From JBHJGP01 sp050331695 (lineage in GTDB: Bacteria > Pseudomonadota > Alphaproteobacteria > Geminicoccales > Geminicoccaceae), in assembly GCA_050331695.1 (NCBI GenBank), contig JBHJGP010000026.1, positions 26,754 through 90,753 of the forward strand: DNA of 64,000 nt. Reading direction: 5' to 3'. A model generated the notes under the pieces. The model saw nothing but the letters and a program-made list of their open reading frames with translations, made no database searches and was not told where the DNA came from. This document shows positions 17,450 through 26,044 of this stretch, piece after piece. A program made the position numbers and the translations under genes. Position 1 is the first letter of the stretch. Every line of letters begins with the position of its first letter.

Positions 17450-18036
17450 TTGCTAGGCGCGCCTTACTCGTACTTGCATCTCTTGGTTGGCTGGCCTTCG
17501 CCGCTACGCCGGGCCTCGCCAATGACGCCGAGGTTTTCGTCGAACAGACCGCCAACGAGGTGGTCGCCATACTCTCTGATCCCGAGCGGGATTTTCAGGC
17601 GCGATACACCGATCTCGTAGCATTGCTCGAGGGCTCCACTGATCTTGAAACGGTCTCGAGGCTGGTTATCGGCAAGGATTGGAGAACCTTGGACGAGAGC
17701 CAGCGCGAGGAGTTCCAGCAGAGCTATCGCTCTTATCTCCTCGACATGCTGGCCGAGCGCCTGCAGGTCTATGAATATAGTGGTGAGACGATCGAGGTTC
17801 TGGGCACCCGCGAGTCCGGCAAGCGGGACAAGGTGGTATCGACCAAGATCATCGCGGCTAACGGTCAGCCGTTTCGTGTCGACTGGCGGGTTCGCGAGCG
17901 AGACGAGGACAATCTGGTGATTGACGTGGCGATCGAGGGCGTCAGCCTGGTCCTGTCGCAGCGGTCCGAGTTTTCGTCCGTGATGCAGCGCGATGGCTTC
18001 GACGCCCTTCTCGAGCAGCTTCGCACCAAAAGCTGA
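17446..18036 (+). CDS. mlaC: MlaC/Ttg2D periplasmic phospholipid-binding protein
   Basis: 196 aa with a signal peptide (LLVLASLGWLAFAATPGLA). The Tol_Tol_Ttg2 domain follows: ANEVVAILSDPERDFQARY, DLETVSRLVIGKDWRTLDES, FQQSYRSYLLDMLAERLQVY, and VDWRVRERDEDNLVIDVAIE. MlaC ferries phospholipid between MlaA and the inner-membrane MlaFEDB complex. Its ATG overlaps the mlaA stop (ATGA), so the two are coupled. mlaF/E/D/B are not in this window. Confidence 0.92.
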   Translation: MIARRALLVLASLGWLAFAATPGLANDAEVFVEQTANEVVAILSDPERDFQARYTDLVALLEGSTDLETVSRLVIGKDWRTLDESQREEFQQSYRSYLLDMLAERLQVYEYSGETIEVLGTRESGKRDKVVSTKIIAANGQPFRVDWRVRERDEDNLVIDVAIEGVSLVLSQRSEFSSVMQRDGFDALLEQLRTKS

Positions 18037-18054
18037 TGACCTGCTTCTCGCTTG

Positions 18055-20055
18055 TCAGCGGCCGGCGGCTTTGACACCGAACTGTCGCCGCTGCATGGCG
18101 CGGGCCTGATACGCCTGGTTTTGAAGCGCGAGCGCTTGGCCGAGATTGGTGATCCCTCTCGCCAGCAGCAGATCGATCATCGCGATCAGGATCTCGCCCG
18201 TCGTTAAACTGTCGCCCAGGGCCTGGTGGCGCTCGTGACGCGTAACGCCAAACCGCTCGGCCACGTCGTCGAGGCCATGGGCATCGGTGTGCTCGTGCAG
18301 AACGGCTGACAGGAGCAGCGTGTCCAGAACAGGACGGTCGCCCACGCGCCCCGGCTGGTACTTGTCGAGAAAAGCCACGTCAAATGCCGCGTTATGGGCG
18401 ACCAGGACGGCGCCTTCAGCGAAATCCAGGAACGAAGCGACGATGCTGGCAGCGTCCGGCTGGCCCCGCACCTGATCGTCCGTGATGCCGTGGAAACGGA
18501 TCGAGGCCCGGGGAATGGGAAAACCCGGATCGATGAGATGATCGAAGGTTTCGCCGGTCAACATCCGGCCATTCACGACGCGAACACCTGCAAGCTGGAC
18601 CAGGGCATCGTTGGCGGGATCGAGGCCGGTGGTCTCGCCGTCGAACACGACGAAGGTGGCGCGGCTCAGACGCACGTTTTCCAGCGTTTGGTCCCTGGCG
18701 TCGCTTTGCAGATCGAAATCATAGAATTCCGGGCGCGGTGGCAGCGTCTGACGGGCCTCGGGCTTCGCAATGGCGCTTGGAAGGGGCAGGCGGACCCCGG
18801 CGCCTTCTGGGGACGGGTCGAGATGCTCGAAGCCGCTGATGCCGTGGTGGTTCAGAACCGTCTCGACGGTCACCAGGCCAGTGCCCCAGGCCATGGGCTC
18901 CTTCAGTAGCCTATCGTCCGGCAGGTCTCCGCTCCGCCAGCGGATATCGAGAAACACCGTGTGCTCACGGGTCTCGGCGGTGAACCGCACCGGACCAGCC
19001 ATCTTCCTGTCGAGCGCCTCGAGGTAGCGCTGGAGAACGGCCCGTAGGGCCAGGCTGTCGCCATGGATCCGGGCATCGCCGACATCCACCTCGAACCGCA
19101 TATCACCGAGGTCGCGTTCGACAAGCGTCAAAAGATTGGCCAACGCGACATCGTGGCTTGGCCAAGCCTGGCGCGCCGCGTGACTCCGCGACGGTTTCAG
19201 ATTTTGGGCAAGCGAAATGATCGGCTCGACCGGCTGCCTGTCGCCGGAGGCTTCGCCGCCCACGATCAGTTGGCAGAGCTGGTCGGCCATCTCTTCCCTA
19301 CGGCGTTCATCGGCCAGCTTCTCGGATACGTCCGTGAAGTCGACGACGAACCCGCTGATCGCCCTTTCCGCCGTTTCGATCAGGCTAAGCCGGCAATGGA
19401 GCAGGCGGTCGCCGTCGGTGGTTGAACAGGCAATCGAGAGGGCCGGCTCGCCGAACCGTGCTTTCTCCGTTGCGTCGTGGCGCAAGCTCAGAATGGCGAG
19501 GGCGTGCTCGAGGGGCGGCCGATCGAACAGGCCGTAGATTGACCGGCCGAGGCCCAGCGATGTCGGATCGCCCAGAAGTATCCGTGCGGCTTGGTTGTAG
19601 AGCTGGATGGTCCCGTCGCCGGCACAGCAGATGACCCCGTCGTTCAAATCACGAAGGAGCGCTTCCAACTGGCCCCTTTGCTGCTCCGATCTGGCGGTCT
19701 CTGCGCCGACCAGATCGAGGCGCTGGCGCCGCTCGTCCTCGAGTGATCCGGCAAGGGCGCTGATCCGGTGGTGAAGCCGCGCCAACAGGGGGGAAGCTGA
19801 TCCGCCCTCAAGCGCAATGTCGCTCGCGGATCGCGCCGCCTCGCACCGTTCGCTGAGCCGTTTGGCGCCGCCAACCACCCAATGATCGAGGAGCGTCCAA
19901 ACCAGGGCGGCGACGACCAGAAGACCGAACAGGGAAGCGCTCAGCATGAGACGTCCGCCATCGTCCGGCGGCAGGACCCAGAGCCCGATCCCGATCGCCG
20001 CCAGACCCACGGCCAAAAGGGCGAACAGCCCCCACAGCATCCCTCGCTCTTTCAT
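18055..20055 (-). CDS. Membrane sensor-kinase-like protein fused to DnaQ-type 3'-5' exonuclease
   Basis: 666 aa. Two transmembrane helices (about 7-27 and 34-56) lead into a linker/coiled coil and a PAS domain (about 130-250; LEALLRDLNDGVICCAGDGT). A degenerate histidine-kinase ATPase region follows (GDSLALRAVLQRYLEAL and GTGLVTVETVLNHHG), with no phospho-acceptor H-E-L-R-T-P box and no N-box Asn. The C-terminal 180 residues are a complete DEDDh exonuclease: FVVFDGETTGLDP (Exo I), VAHNAAFDVAFLDKY (Exo II), RHERHQALGDS (Exo III). The ATG at 20055 follows a strong GGAGGT. The likely role is a membrane-tethered DNA/RNA exonuclease under signal control; this is inference. Confidence 0.85.
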   Translation of the reverse strand: MKERGMLWGLFALLAVGLAAIGIGLWVLPPDDGGRLMLSASLFGLLVVAALVWTLLDHWVVGGAKRLSERCEAARSASDIALEGGSASPLLARLHHRISALAGSLEDERRQRLDLVGAETARSEQQRGQLEALLRDLNDGVICCAGDGTIQLYNQAARILLGDPTSLGLGRSIYGLFDRPPLEHALAILSLRHDATEKARFGEPALSIACSTTDGDRLLHCRLSLIETAERAISGFVVDFTDVSEKLADERRREEMADQLCQLIVGGEASGDRQPVEPIISLAQNLKPSRSHAARQAWPSHDVALANLLTLVERDLGDMRFEVDVGDARIHGDSLALRAVLQRYLEALDRKMAGPVRFTAETREHTVFLDIRWRSGDLPDDRLLKEPMAWGTGLVTVETVLNHHGISGFEHLDPSPEGAGVRLPLPSAIAKPEARQTLPPRPEFYDFDLQSDARDQTLENVRLSRATFVVFDGETTGLDPANDALVQLAGVRVVNGRMLTGETFDHLIDPGFPIPRASIRFHGITDDQVRGQPDAASIVASFLDFAEGAVLVAHNAAFDVAFLDKYQPGRVGDRPVLDTLLLSAVLHEHTDAHGLDDVAERFGVTRHERHQALGDSLTTGEILIAMIDLLLARGITNLGQALALQNQAYQARAMQRRQFGVKAAGR

Positions 20056-20156
20056 AGCACCGCCACCTCCCGCCGGTTTTATGCGGCGCTTGTCGCGCCA
20101 TCGTCTCTTGCTACAACCGAGCGGCCTGCAACCCCGCGCATAGGGAGCCACGGTCC

Positions 20157-21833
20157 ATGGCCGCCTACCAATACATCTACGTTATGAAGAATCTGACCAA
20201 GGTTTTTCCCGGCGGAAAGAAGATCCTCGAGAATGTCACGCTGGCCTTTTTTCCCGGGGCCAAGATCGGTGTGCTCGGGATCAACGGCGCGGGTAAATCC
20301 ACCTTGCTGCGCATCATGGCGGGCGAGGATCAGGAGGTTTCGGGCGAGGCCTGGGCCTCAGACGGCGTCAAGGTCGGCCATCTCGCCCAGGAGCCCCGGC
20401 TCGACGAGACCAAAGACGTGCTGGGCAATGTCATGGAAGGGTTGGGCGAAACCAAGGCGCTGATCGACCGGTTCAACGAGGTTTCCATGCAGTTCGCCGA
20501 CCCCGACGCCGACATGGACGCGCTCATGGCCGAGCAGGCCGAGCTTCAGGAAAAGATCGACGCGGTCAATGGCTGGGAGCTGGAGCGCACGCTCGAGATC
20601 GCCATGGACGCGCTGCGCTGCCCGCCGGGCGACACCGAGGTGACCAACCTCTCGGGCGGTGAAAGGCGTCGGGTTGCGCTTTGCCGGCTGCTTTTGTCGC
20701 AACCCGACATGCTGCTCCTGGACGAGCCCACCAACCATCTGGACGCCGAAAGCGTTGCCTGGCTGGAACGCTATCTTCAGGAATATTCGGGCACCGTCGT
20801 CGCGATCACCCATGATCGCTTCTTCCTGGACAATGTCGCCGGTTGGATCCTCGAGCTCGATCGGGCGCGGGGTATTCCCTTCGAGGGCAACTACACCGGC
20901 TGGCTGGAGCAAAAGCGCAAAAGGCTGCAACAGGAGGAGCGTGAGGAACAGGCGCGCCAGCGGACCCTGGCCCGGGAGGCGGAATGGATCGCCCAAAGCC
21001 CTCAGGGACGGCGGGCCAAGGCCAAGGCCCGGGTTACGGCTTACGAGAATCTTCTGGCCGAAGCGAAGGACCGCGCGCCCGGTTCCGCGCAGATCATCAT
21101 TCCGCCCGGCGAACGGCTGGGCGCCAATGTCATCGACCTGGAGAGTGTTTCCAAGGGCTATGGCGACCGCCTCCTGATCGAGGACCTTTCGTTCAAGATC
21201 CCGCCGGGCGCGATCGTCGGTGTGATCGGCCCCAACGGGGCCGGCAAGACGACCTTGTTTCGGATGATCACCGGTCAGGAACAACCGGACCAGGGCACTG
21301 TCACCGTCGGCGACACCGTCAATCTGGGTTACGTCGACCAGAGCCGGGACGCGCTCGACGCCGAGAAGACGGTCTATGAGGAAATCTCCGACGGCCAGGA
21401 AACGATCGAACTGGGCAAGCGCAGCATCAATGCCCGGGCCTATGTTAGCGCCTTCAACTTCAAGGGCCCCGATCAGCAGAAGAAGGTTGGCCAGCTTTCC
21501 GGCGGTGAACGCAACCGCGTGCACATGGCCAAGCTTCTGAAAGGCGGCGCGAACGTCATCCTGCTCGATGAGCCGACCAACGATCTGGACGTGGACACGC
21601 TTCGCGCGCTGGAAGACGCGCTTCTGGATTTTGCCGGCTGCGCGATCGTCATCAGCCATGACCGCTGGTTCCTGGATCGCATTGCCACCCATATTCTGGC
21701 GTTCGAGGGCGACAGCCATGTCGAATGGTTCGAGGGCAATTTCGAGGAGTATGAGGCCGACAAAAAGCGCCGCCTGGGCGGTGCCGCCGACCAGCCGCAC
21801 CGGATCAAGTACAAACCACTCAAGGTCGCATGA
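20157..21833 (+). CDS. ettA: Energy-dependent translational throttle protein EttA (ABC-F)
   Basis: 558 aa, the standard EttA length. Two ABC domains: Walker A GINGAGKSTLL and GPNGAGKTTLF, signatures LSGGERRRVALCRLL and LSGGERNRVHMAKLL, Walker B MLLLDEPTNHLDAESVAWLE and VILLDEPTNDLDVDTL. The inter-domain linker (EQKRKRLQQEEREEQARQ) and the arm insertion in domain 1 identify EttA. It binds the ribosomal E site and gates the first elongation steps according to the ATP/ADP ratio. Its stop overlaps the ATG of the nucleotidyltransferase gene, starting a four-gene coupled string. Confidence 0.95.
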   Translation: MAAYQYIYVMKNLTKVFPGGKKILENVTLAFFPGAKIGVLGINGAGKSTLLRIMAGEDQEVSGEAWASDGVKVGHLAQEPRLDETKDVLGNVMEGLGETKALIDRFNEVSMQFADPDADMDALMAEQAELQEKIDAVNGWELERTLEIAMDALRCPPGDTEVTNLSGGERRRVALCRLLLSQPDMLLLDEPTNHLDAESVAWLERYLQEYSGTVVAITHDRFFLDNVAGWILELDRARGIPFEGNYTGWLEQKRKRLQQEEREEQARQRTLAREAEWIAQSPQGRRAKAKARVTAYENLLAEAKDRAPGSAQIIIPPGERLGANVIDLESVSKGYGDRLLIEDLSFKIPPGAIVGVIGPNGAGKTTLFRMITGQEQPDQGTVTVGDTVNLGYVDQSRDALDAEKTVYEEISDGQETIELGKRSINARAYVSAFNFKGPDQQKKVGQLSGGERNRVHMAKLLKGGANVILLDEPTNDLDVDTLRALEDALLDFAGCAIVISHDRWFLDRIATHILAFEGDSHVEWFEGNFEEYEADKKRRLGGAADQPHRIKYKPLKVA

Positions 21834-22138
21834 CGCCAGAGCTTCACCCGAGCATTCCCTGGCTTGCCGAGCGCCTCGGCGCCTTTCCCGAGGTCCGGCG
21901 GGTGATCTTGTTCGGTTCCCGGGCGCGGGGCGACAATGACGAGCGGGCCGACATCGACATTGCCGTTGAAGCCGATGCCGAACGACTTGGTGTATGGTGG
22001 GAGCTGGTGGACGAGGCGCCGACGCTTCTGGCGGTCGATTTGATCATCATGACCGACGTTCCGCCGGCCATGCGCGAGACGATCGAGCGCGAAGGGATCC
22101 TTCTTTATGAGCGAAAGTCGGACCAGGCTAGCGCTTGA
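21830..22138 (+). CDS. MNT-type minimal nucleotidyltransferase (MntA-like antitoxin)
   Basis: 102 aa. The exact GS-x10-D-x-D motif is present: GSRARGDNDERADID (about residues 26-40), with a third acidic residue in AVDLIIM. MNT proteins of MntA/HepT pairs poly-AMPylate and neutralise the HepT toxin. ATG 21830 overlaps the ettA stop by 4 bp, and the 3' end overlaps the next gene by 32 bp, so expression is tightly coupled to both. Confidence 0.85.
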   Translation: MTPELHPSIPWLAERLGAFPEVRRVILFGSRARGDNDERADIDIAVEADAERLGVWWELVDEAPTLLAVDLIIMTDVPPAMRETIEREGILLYERKSDQASA

Positions 22139-22499
22139 CCAATTCAGCGCGGCGCTGACCAGCCTGCAGCAGGCGATGGACGCAGATCTGGATCCGCTGA
22201 CCAAGCGCGACGTCGTTTTGTTGCGCTTCGTGTTCGTGTTCGAAACCTGCTGGAAAGCGCTGAAGCACACTCTCCATCAAGAGGGGATCGAGGTTCGCTA
22301 CCCGAAACAGGCGATCCAACAGCCCTATCCTATTGGCTGGATCGAGGACGAACCCGTCTGGCTCGAACTGCTCGGCTTCAGAAATCTCGTGGCGCATACC
22401 TACAATGAGGAGATGGCCGTTCGCGTGTACCAATTCGTGACCGGCCAAACCGACGTTTTCGGCAGGGTCCGGAAAACGCTGGCCGATCGACTGTCTTGA
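22107..22499 (+). CDS. HepT-like / HI0074-family nucleotidyltransferase-binding protein (putative toxin)
   Basis: 130-aa all-helical protein. RFVFVFETCWKALKHTLHQEG is cut here to its core: FETCWKALKHTL is the HI0074 helix signature. The catalytic RNase motif R-x4-H-x-Y of HepT toxins appears intact as RNLVAHTY (about residues 92-99). It pairs with the upstream MNT protein. Its ATG lies inside that gene, and its stop TGA overlaps the TTG start of the downstream channel gene. Confidence 0.83.
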   Translation: MSESRTRLALDQFSAALTSLQQAMDADLDPLTKRDVVLLRFVFVFETCWKALKHTLHQEGIEVRYPKQAIQQPYPIGWIEDEPVWLELLGFRNLVAHTYNEEMAVRVYQFVTGQTDVFGRVRKTLADRLS

Positions 22500-23695
22500 C
22501 GGTCGATTGGAACGAGCGGCGGCGGCAACTCCATCGCCTCCTGGAGGATGACGAGGCGGTCAAGCCGGGACCGGACTGGCTCGATCTGATCCTGATGGCC
22601 TTGATCGCCGTCAGTGTCACCAGCTCCATCCTGGAAACGGTCGAGCCGCTGGCCGCTGCCTATGGTGCCTGGTTCGCTGCGATCGAGATCACCGCGACCT
22701 TAGCCTTCACGCTCGAATACGTGGCCCGGGTCTGGGTCGCGATCGAGGATCGGGCAGGGCGCTATAAACGGCCTTTCATGGGGCGCTTGCGCTACATGGT
22801 GACGCCGCTCGCGGTCATCGATCTCCTGGCGATTCTGCCTTTCTATCTGGGCTTTTTCCTCGACGGCAATCTCACCTTCCTGCGGGTTTTCCGGCTGCTT
22901 CGCCTCCTGAAGATCACCCGCTACTCACCGGCCCTGGCCCTGTTCGAGGTGGTGCTGTTCAATGAGCGCCGCGCGTTGTTCTCGGCGCTGTCGGTGATGG
23001 TGCTCCTGCTGATCCTAATCTCGAGCGGCGTGTACCTCGCCGAGCATCAGGCCCAGCCGCAAGCGTTCGCCAGCGTGCCACACGCCATGTGGTGGGGGGT
23101 CGCCACACTAACCACGGTCGGCTACGGCGACGTGATTCCCGTGACCGCGCTGGGCCGGTTGATGGGCGGGCTCGCCAGCATGCTGGGCATCGGCATGTTC
23201 GCCCTGCCGGCGGCGATCCTCGGTGCCGCTTTTGCTCGGGAACTGTCCAAGCAGCAGTTCGCGGCGACCGCGGCGATGGTCGCGAAAGTGCCGCTGTTCA
23301 GTCATCTACCTCTGGCGCAGCTGGCCGAGCTCACTTCGCTGCTGCAGCCCCGGGCGCTGCCGCCCCGGTTTCGGGTGATGCGCAGGGGCGAATTTGCCGA
23401 CGGCATGTATTTTGTTCTCGAAGGGCAGGTCATGATCCGCTGGGACGACGAGACCCGCCGGCTCGGGGCAGGCGATTTCTTCGGCGAGGTGTCGCTGATC
23501 GCCGGTACCGAGCGCACAGCGAGCGTCACCACATTGACCGCGACCCGTCTTTTGAGGCTGGCGGCCGAGGATTTCCATCGGTTGATCGGCGGCGACCCGG
23601 CGATGAGGGCAGCAGTGTTCGCGGCTGCCCGGGCGCGACGTCCGGAACTGTTTCCTCAAACGCCCGATGAGAAAAAGGACGAAAACGCGTCGTAG
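22496..23695 (+). CDS. Voltage-gated-type potassium channel with cyclic-nucleotide-binding domain
   Basis: 399 aa. Six transmembrane helices at about 25-250, with an Arg-rich S4 (FLRVFRLLRLLKITRYSP) and the selectivity filter TLTTVGYGDVIP. A cytoplasmic cyclic-nucleotide-binding domain covers about 265-385 (MYFVLEGQVMIRW, GDFFGEVSLIAGTERTASVT with the Arg that contacts the cyclic phosphate). The architecture is that of MloK1-type channels. The frame opens at TTG 22496, overlapping the hepT stop (TTGA), which suggests coupled translation; there is no close in-frame ATG before the first helix. The last 40 bp overlap the convergent dehalogenase gene. A class III cyclase gene 0.9 kb away could supply ligand (inference). 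Confidence 0.9.
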   Translation: MTVDWNERRRQLHRLLEDDEAVKPGPDWLDLILMALIAVSVTSSILETVEPLAAAYGAWFAAIEITATLAFTLEYVARVWVAIEDRAGRYKRPFMGRLRYMVTPLAVIDLLAILPFYLGFFLDGNLTFLRVFRLLRLLKITRYSPALALFEVVLFNERRALFSALSVMVLLLILISSGVYLAEHQAQPQAFASVPHAMWWGVATLTTVGYGDVIPVTALGRLMGGLASMLGIGMFALPAAILGAAFARELSKQQFAATAAMVAKVPLFSHLPLAQLAELTSLLQPRALPPRFRVMRRGEFADGMYFVLEGQVMIRWDDETRRLGAGDFFGEVSLIAGTERTASVTTLTATRLLRLAAEDFHRLIGGDPAMRAAVFAAARARRPELFPQTPDEKKDENAS

Positions 23696-24549
23696 GTGCC
23701 GTCAGGATCCTCCTCGACCAGGAAATGACCCGTATCGAGCGCGTGACCGGTCACATGCTCGGGGTGTCTGTGGCGCTCTCGCCACGTGGCTAAGACGTCG
23801 AAATTGGCATGCATCAGGCCCTTCTTGCCCCAGAGCACCAACAAAGGCTGTTGGAGACCCTGGCCGATGTCAGCCTCGTCATGCTCGAGATCGATGCTGG
23901 CGGCTGCCCGGTAGTCTTCGCAAGTGGCGTGGATCGTCGCCGGATCCCTGAAGCATCGCTCATATTCGGCGAGGGCTTCTGGGGTGAAATGATCCAAGCG
24001 GCCGGCCGACCAGGCGCCGAGCTTGTCCCGCAGATAAAAGTCCGGGTCCGCGCCGATCAGTTTCTCCGGCACGCCCCGGCCCTGAATCAGAAAAAACCAG
24101 TGATAGTAGCCGGTGGCGATCGCCTGGTTAGTTGCCAGGAACATCGTTCTCGTCGGCACGATGTCGAGAACGGCGAACCGCTCCACCCGGTCGGGATGGT
24201 CCAGGGCCAGCCGGTCCGCAACCCGCCCCCCTCGGTCATGGCCCGCGAGCTGGAAACGCCCGTGACCCAGCGCGGCCATGACATCGACCATGTCCTGGGC
24301 CATAGCCCGTTTGGCATAAGCGTCGTGGCGCTCGTCGGAGGCCGGTTTGGCGCTGTCGCCGTAGCCCCGGAGATCGGCGCAGACGACCGTAAAATCCTGG
24401 GCCAGCCGCTCGGCGATTGGATGCCACATGACGTGGGTCTGCGGATAGCCGTGGAGCAGGAGCAGGGGCGGGCCGTTGCCCCCGACCCGCAGGTGGATGC
24501 GGCATCCGGCTGAACTCGTCAGGTCCTTCTCACCAAAGCCAGCGAACAT
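23656..24549 (-). CDS. Alpha/beta hydrolase, fluoroacetate (haloacetate) dehalogenase type
   Basis: 297 aa. The nucleophile elbow reads AGHDRGGRVADRLALDHP, with Asp nucleophile and the two Arg that bind the carboxylate in fluoroacetate dehalogenase. VLDIVPTRTMF follows, then YYHWFFLIQG supplying the His-Trp pair that binds halide. EDYRAAA has the third halide Tyr, and TGHFLVEEDP the catalytic His. Oxyanion-side motif HGYPQTHVMW is also present. All known catalytic positions therefore appear kept. A GAGGAGG ribosome site is 7 bp before ATG 24549. It follows the cyclase gene by 16 bp, so probably in one operon. Confidence 0.85.
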   Translation of the reverse strand: MFAGFGEKDLTSSAGCRIHLRVGGNGPPLLLLHGYPQTHVMWHPIAERLAQDFTVVCADLRGYGDSAKPASDERHDAYAKRAMAQDMVDVMAALGHGRFQLAGHDRGGRVADRLALDHPDRVERFAVLDIVPTRTMFLATNQAIATGYYHWFFLIQGRGVPEKLIGADPDFYLRDKLGAWSAGRLDHFTPEALAEYERCFRDPATIHATCEDYRAAASIDLEHDEADIGQGLQQPLLVLWGKKGLMHANFDVLATWRERHRHPEHVTGHALDTGHFLVEEDPDGTYDAFSSFFSSGV

Positions 24550-24565
24550 GATATCGCCTCCTCTT

Positions 24566-25945
24566 TCAGCCGACGATGACCAGATCCAGGGGGTGGTTGA
24601 CGCCGCCGACCTCGCGCTGGGAGCGCATCTCCACGTGCAGGCTTTGAACGAAACCCTGAGACCGCGCCAAATCGTAAGCGCGGTTGGTGGTTAACGCTTC
24701 CGCCGCCTCGACTTTGGCGTGTTTTTCGAGCTTGGCCGCCAGATTGACCGTGTCGCCGATCACCGTGTATTCCAGCCGGTTCTCGCCGCCGACCACACCG
24801 AACATCTCCTCGCCGACGGCAACCGCGACACCAATCTTGATCGGTTCGGCGCCCTGGGCCTGGCGCTCCTCGGACCAATCGCGCGCGCATCTCACGACAT
24901 GCTCCATGGCGCCGAGCGCATCGGCCGCGTAGCTGTCCGACGGCTGGACCACGCCGAAGCTGGCGAGGATGCCGTCGCCCATGAATTTGTCGATTGAACC
25001 GTTGGAGTCGCGGACCACGGCCACCATCCGGGACTGGTAGTCGCCGAGCAGTGTCATGACCTCGCTCGGTGGCATGTTCTCGGTCAGCGGCGTGAAGCCG
25101 CGAAGATCGATGAACATGATCGCGGCGGCGCAGGTTTCGGCATCCCCAGGCTTGAGGTCGGTGTCACGATCCCTGATGAGGCCGGCCACTTCGGGCGCGA
25201 AGAACCGGGACAGCTCGGCGGCGGCGGCCTGGTCGGTGGTCGCCCGCAGGAGCAGCTTCCGGGCTCGGATCAGAACCAGGATCAGGACCAGCGTCACCAT
25301 CATGAACGAGATGATCTTGTCGATTTCGGCGCCGAGAAGGACCTTGTAGGAGGTCATATATTCCCGGTAGTCACGGGTCACGCGCATGTCTTCTTCAGTG
25401 GCGGCGTAGACCACGAGCACGATCCAGCCGATGCCAGTAACGATGCCGGCCAGAGCGACGTAGCGCCAGTCATAGCGCAGCGCTCGAAGGGCAATGAGAA
25501 TGAACGCGTACATCAACGTCGGCGCTTTCAAATAAATCGACGCCGGCGCATCGTATTGGATGTGAAAACTCCAAATCGTGATCATCAGAACGGTGATGTC
25601 GACGACCACCGAAATGGTGATGAACCAACCAGGGAGTCGATGTCTGAGAACCAAGTACAAGCGGACCAAAGTGAAGACGGCGTAGACACTGAGCGCGATC
25701 GGCACAGGCTCGAACGGAACGTCGGCGGGAAAGGCTTTCGGCGTCAGCGTGTAGAAGGCGGCGAAGAACAGGATGGCGCCAAACTGGAAAAGGGTGACCA
25801 AAAATTCACCCCGGTCCTGTTCTTCCCGGATCGACGTCTGGACCCGTTCGGGGACGTGCTCCGGATCGTCAGGCCCCAGCAGCAACTGTTTTACCCGCAC
25901 GACAATGGTCTTGAAGTTGGACGCAGCGGTTAGTTGTTTGGCCAT
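24566..25945 (-). CDS. Membrane-bound class III adenylate/guanylate cyclase
   Basis: 459 aa from ATG 25945; a GTG at 25972 is an in-frame alternative. Five or six transmembrane helices cover about 45-230. The class III catalytic domain follows at about 265-400: AAIMFIDLRGFTPLTENM (first metal Asp), KFMGDGILASFG (second metal Asp), RLEYTVIGDTVNLAAKLEK (substrate/transition-state segment). The helix before it (LLLRATTDQAAAAELSRFF) resembles the cyclase transducer element. Product (cAMP or cGMP) cannot be decided by eye. The downstream gene is the dehalogenase, and a cyclic-nucleotide-gated channel lies just beyond it on the other strand. Confidence 0.88.
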   Translation of the reverse strand: MAKQLTAASNFKTIVVRVKQLLLGPDDPEHVPERVQTSIREEQDRGEFLVTLFQFGAILFFAAFYTLTPKAFPADVPFEPVPIALSVYAVFTLVRLYLVLRHRLPGWFITISVVVDITVLMITIWSFHIQYDAPASIYLKAPTLMYAFILIALRALRYDWRYVALAGIVTGIGWIVLVVYAATEEDMRVTRDYREYMTSYKVLLGAEIDKIISFMMVTLVLILVLIRARKLLLRATTDQAAAAELSRFFAPEVAGLIRDRDTDLKPGDAETCAAAIMFIDLRGFTPLTENMPPSEVMTLLGDYQSRMVAVVRDSNGSIDKFMGDGILASFGVVQPSDSYAADALGAMEHVVRCARDWSEERQAQGAEPIKIGVAVAVGEEMFGVVGGENRLEYTVIGDTVNLAAKLEKHAKVEAAEALTTNRAYDLARSQGFVQSLHVEMRSQREVGGVNHPLDLVIVG

Positions 25946-26044
25946 CGGGCCCGCTTTTAACCTAGTTGCCACTCGCAGTCCTACCTCTGGCGCGTTGGGC
26001 CAGGAGCCACAATCCCGCTTTTTCAGTTGTGATCTGGATACCGC

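Noticed and set aside
20358..21800. 480-codon open frame antisense to ettA
   Set aside because: Shadow of the ABC-F gene produced by high GC; composition not protein-like.
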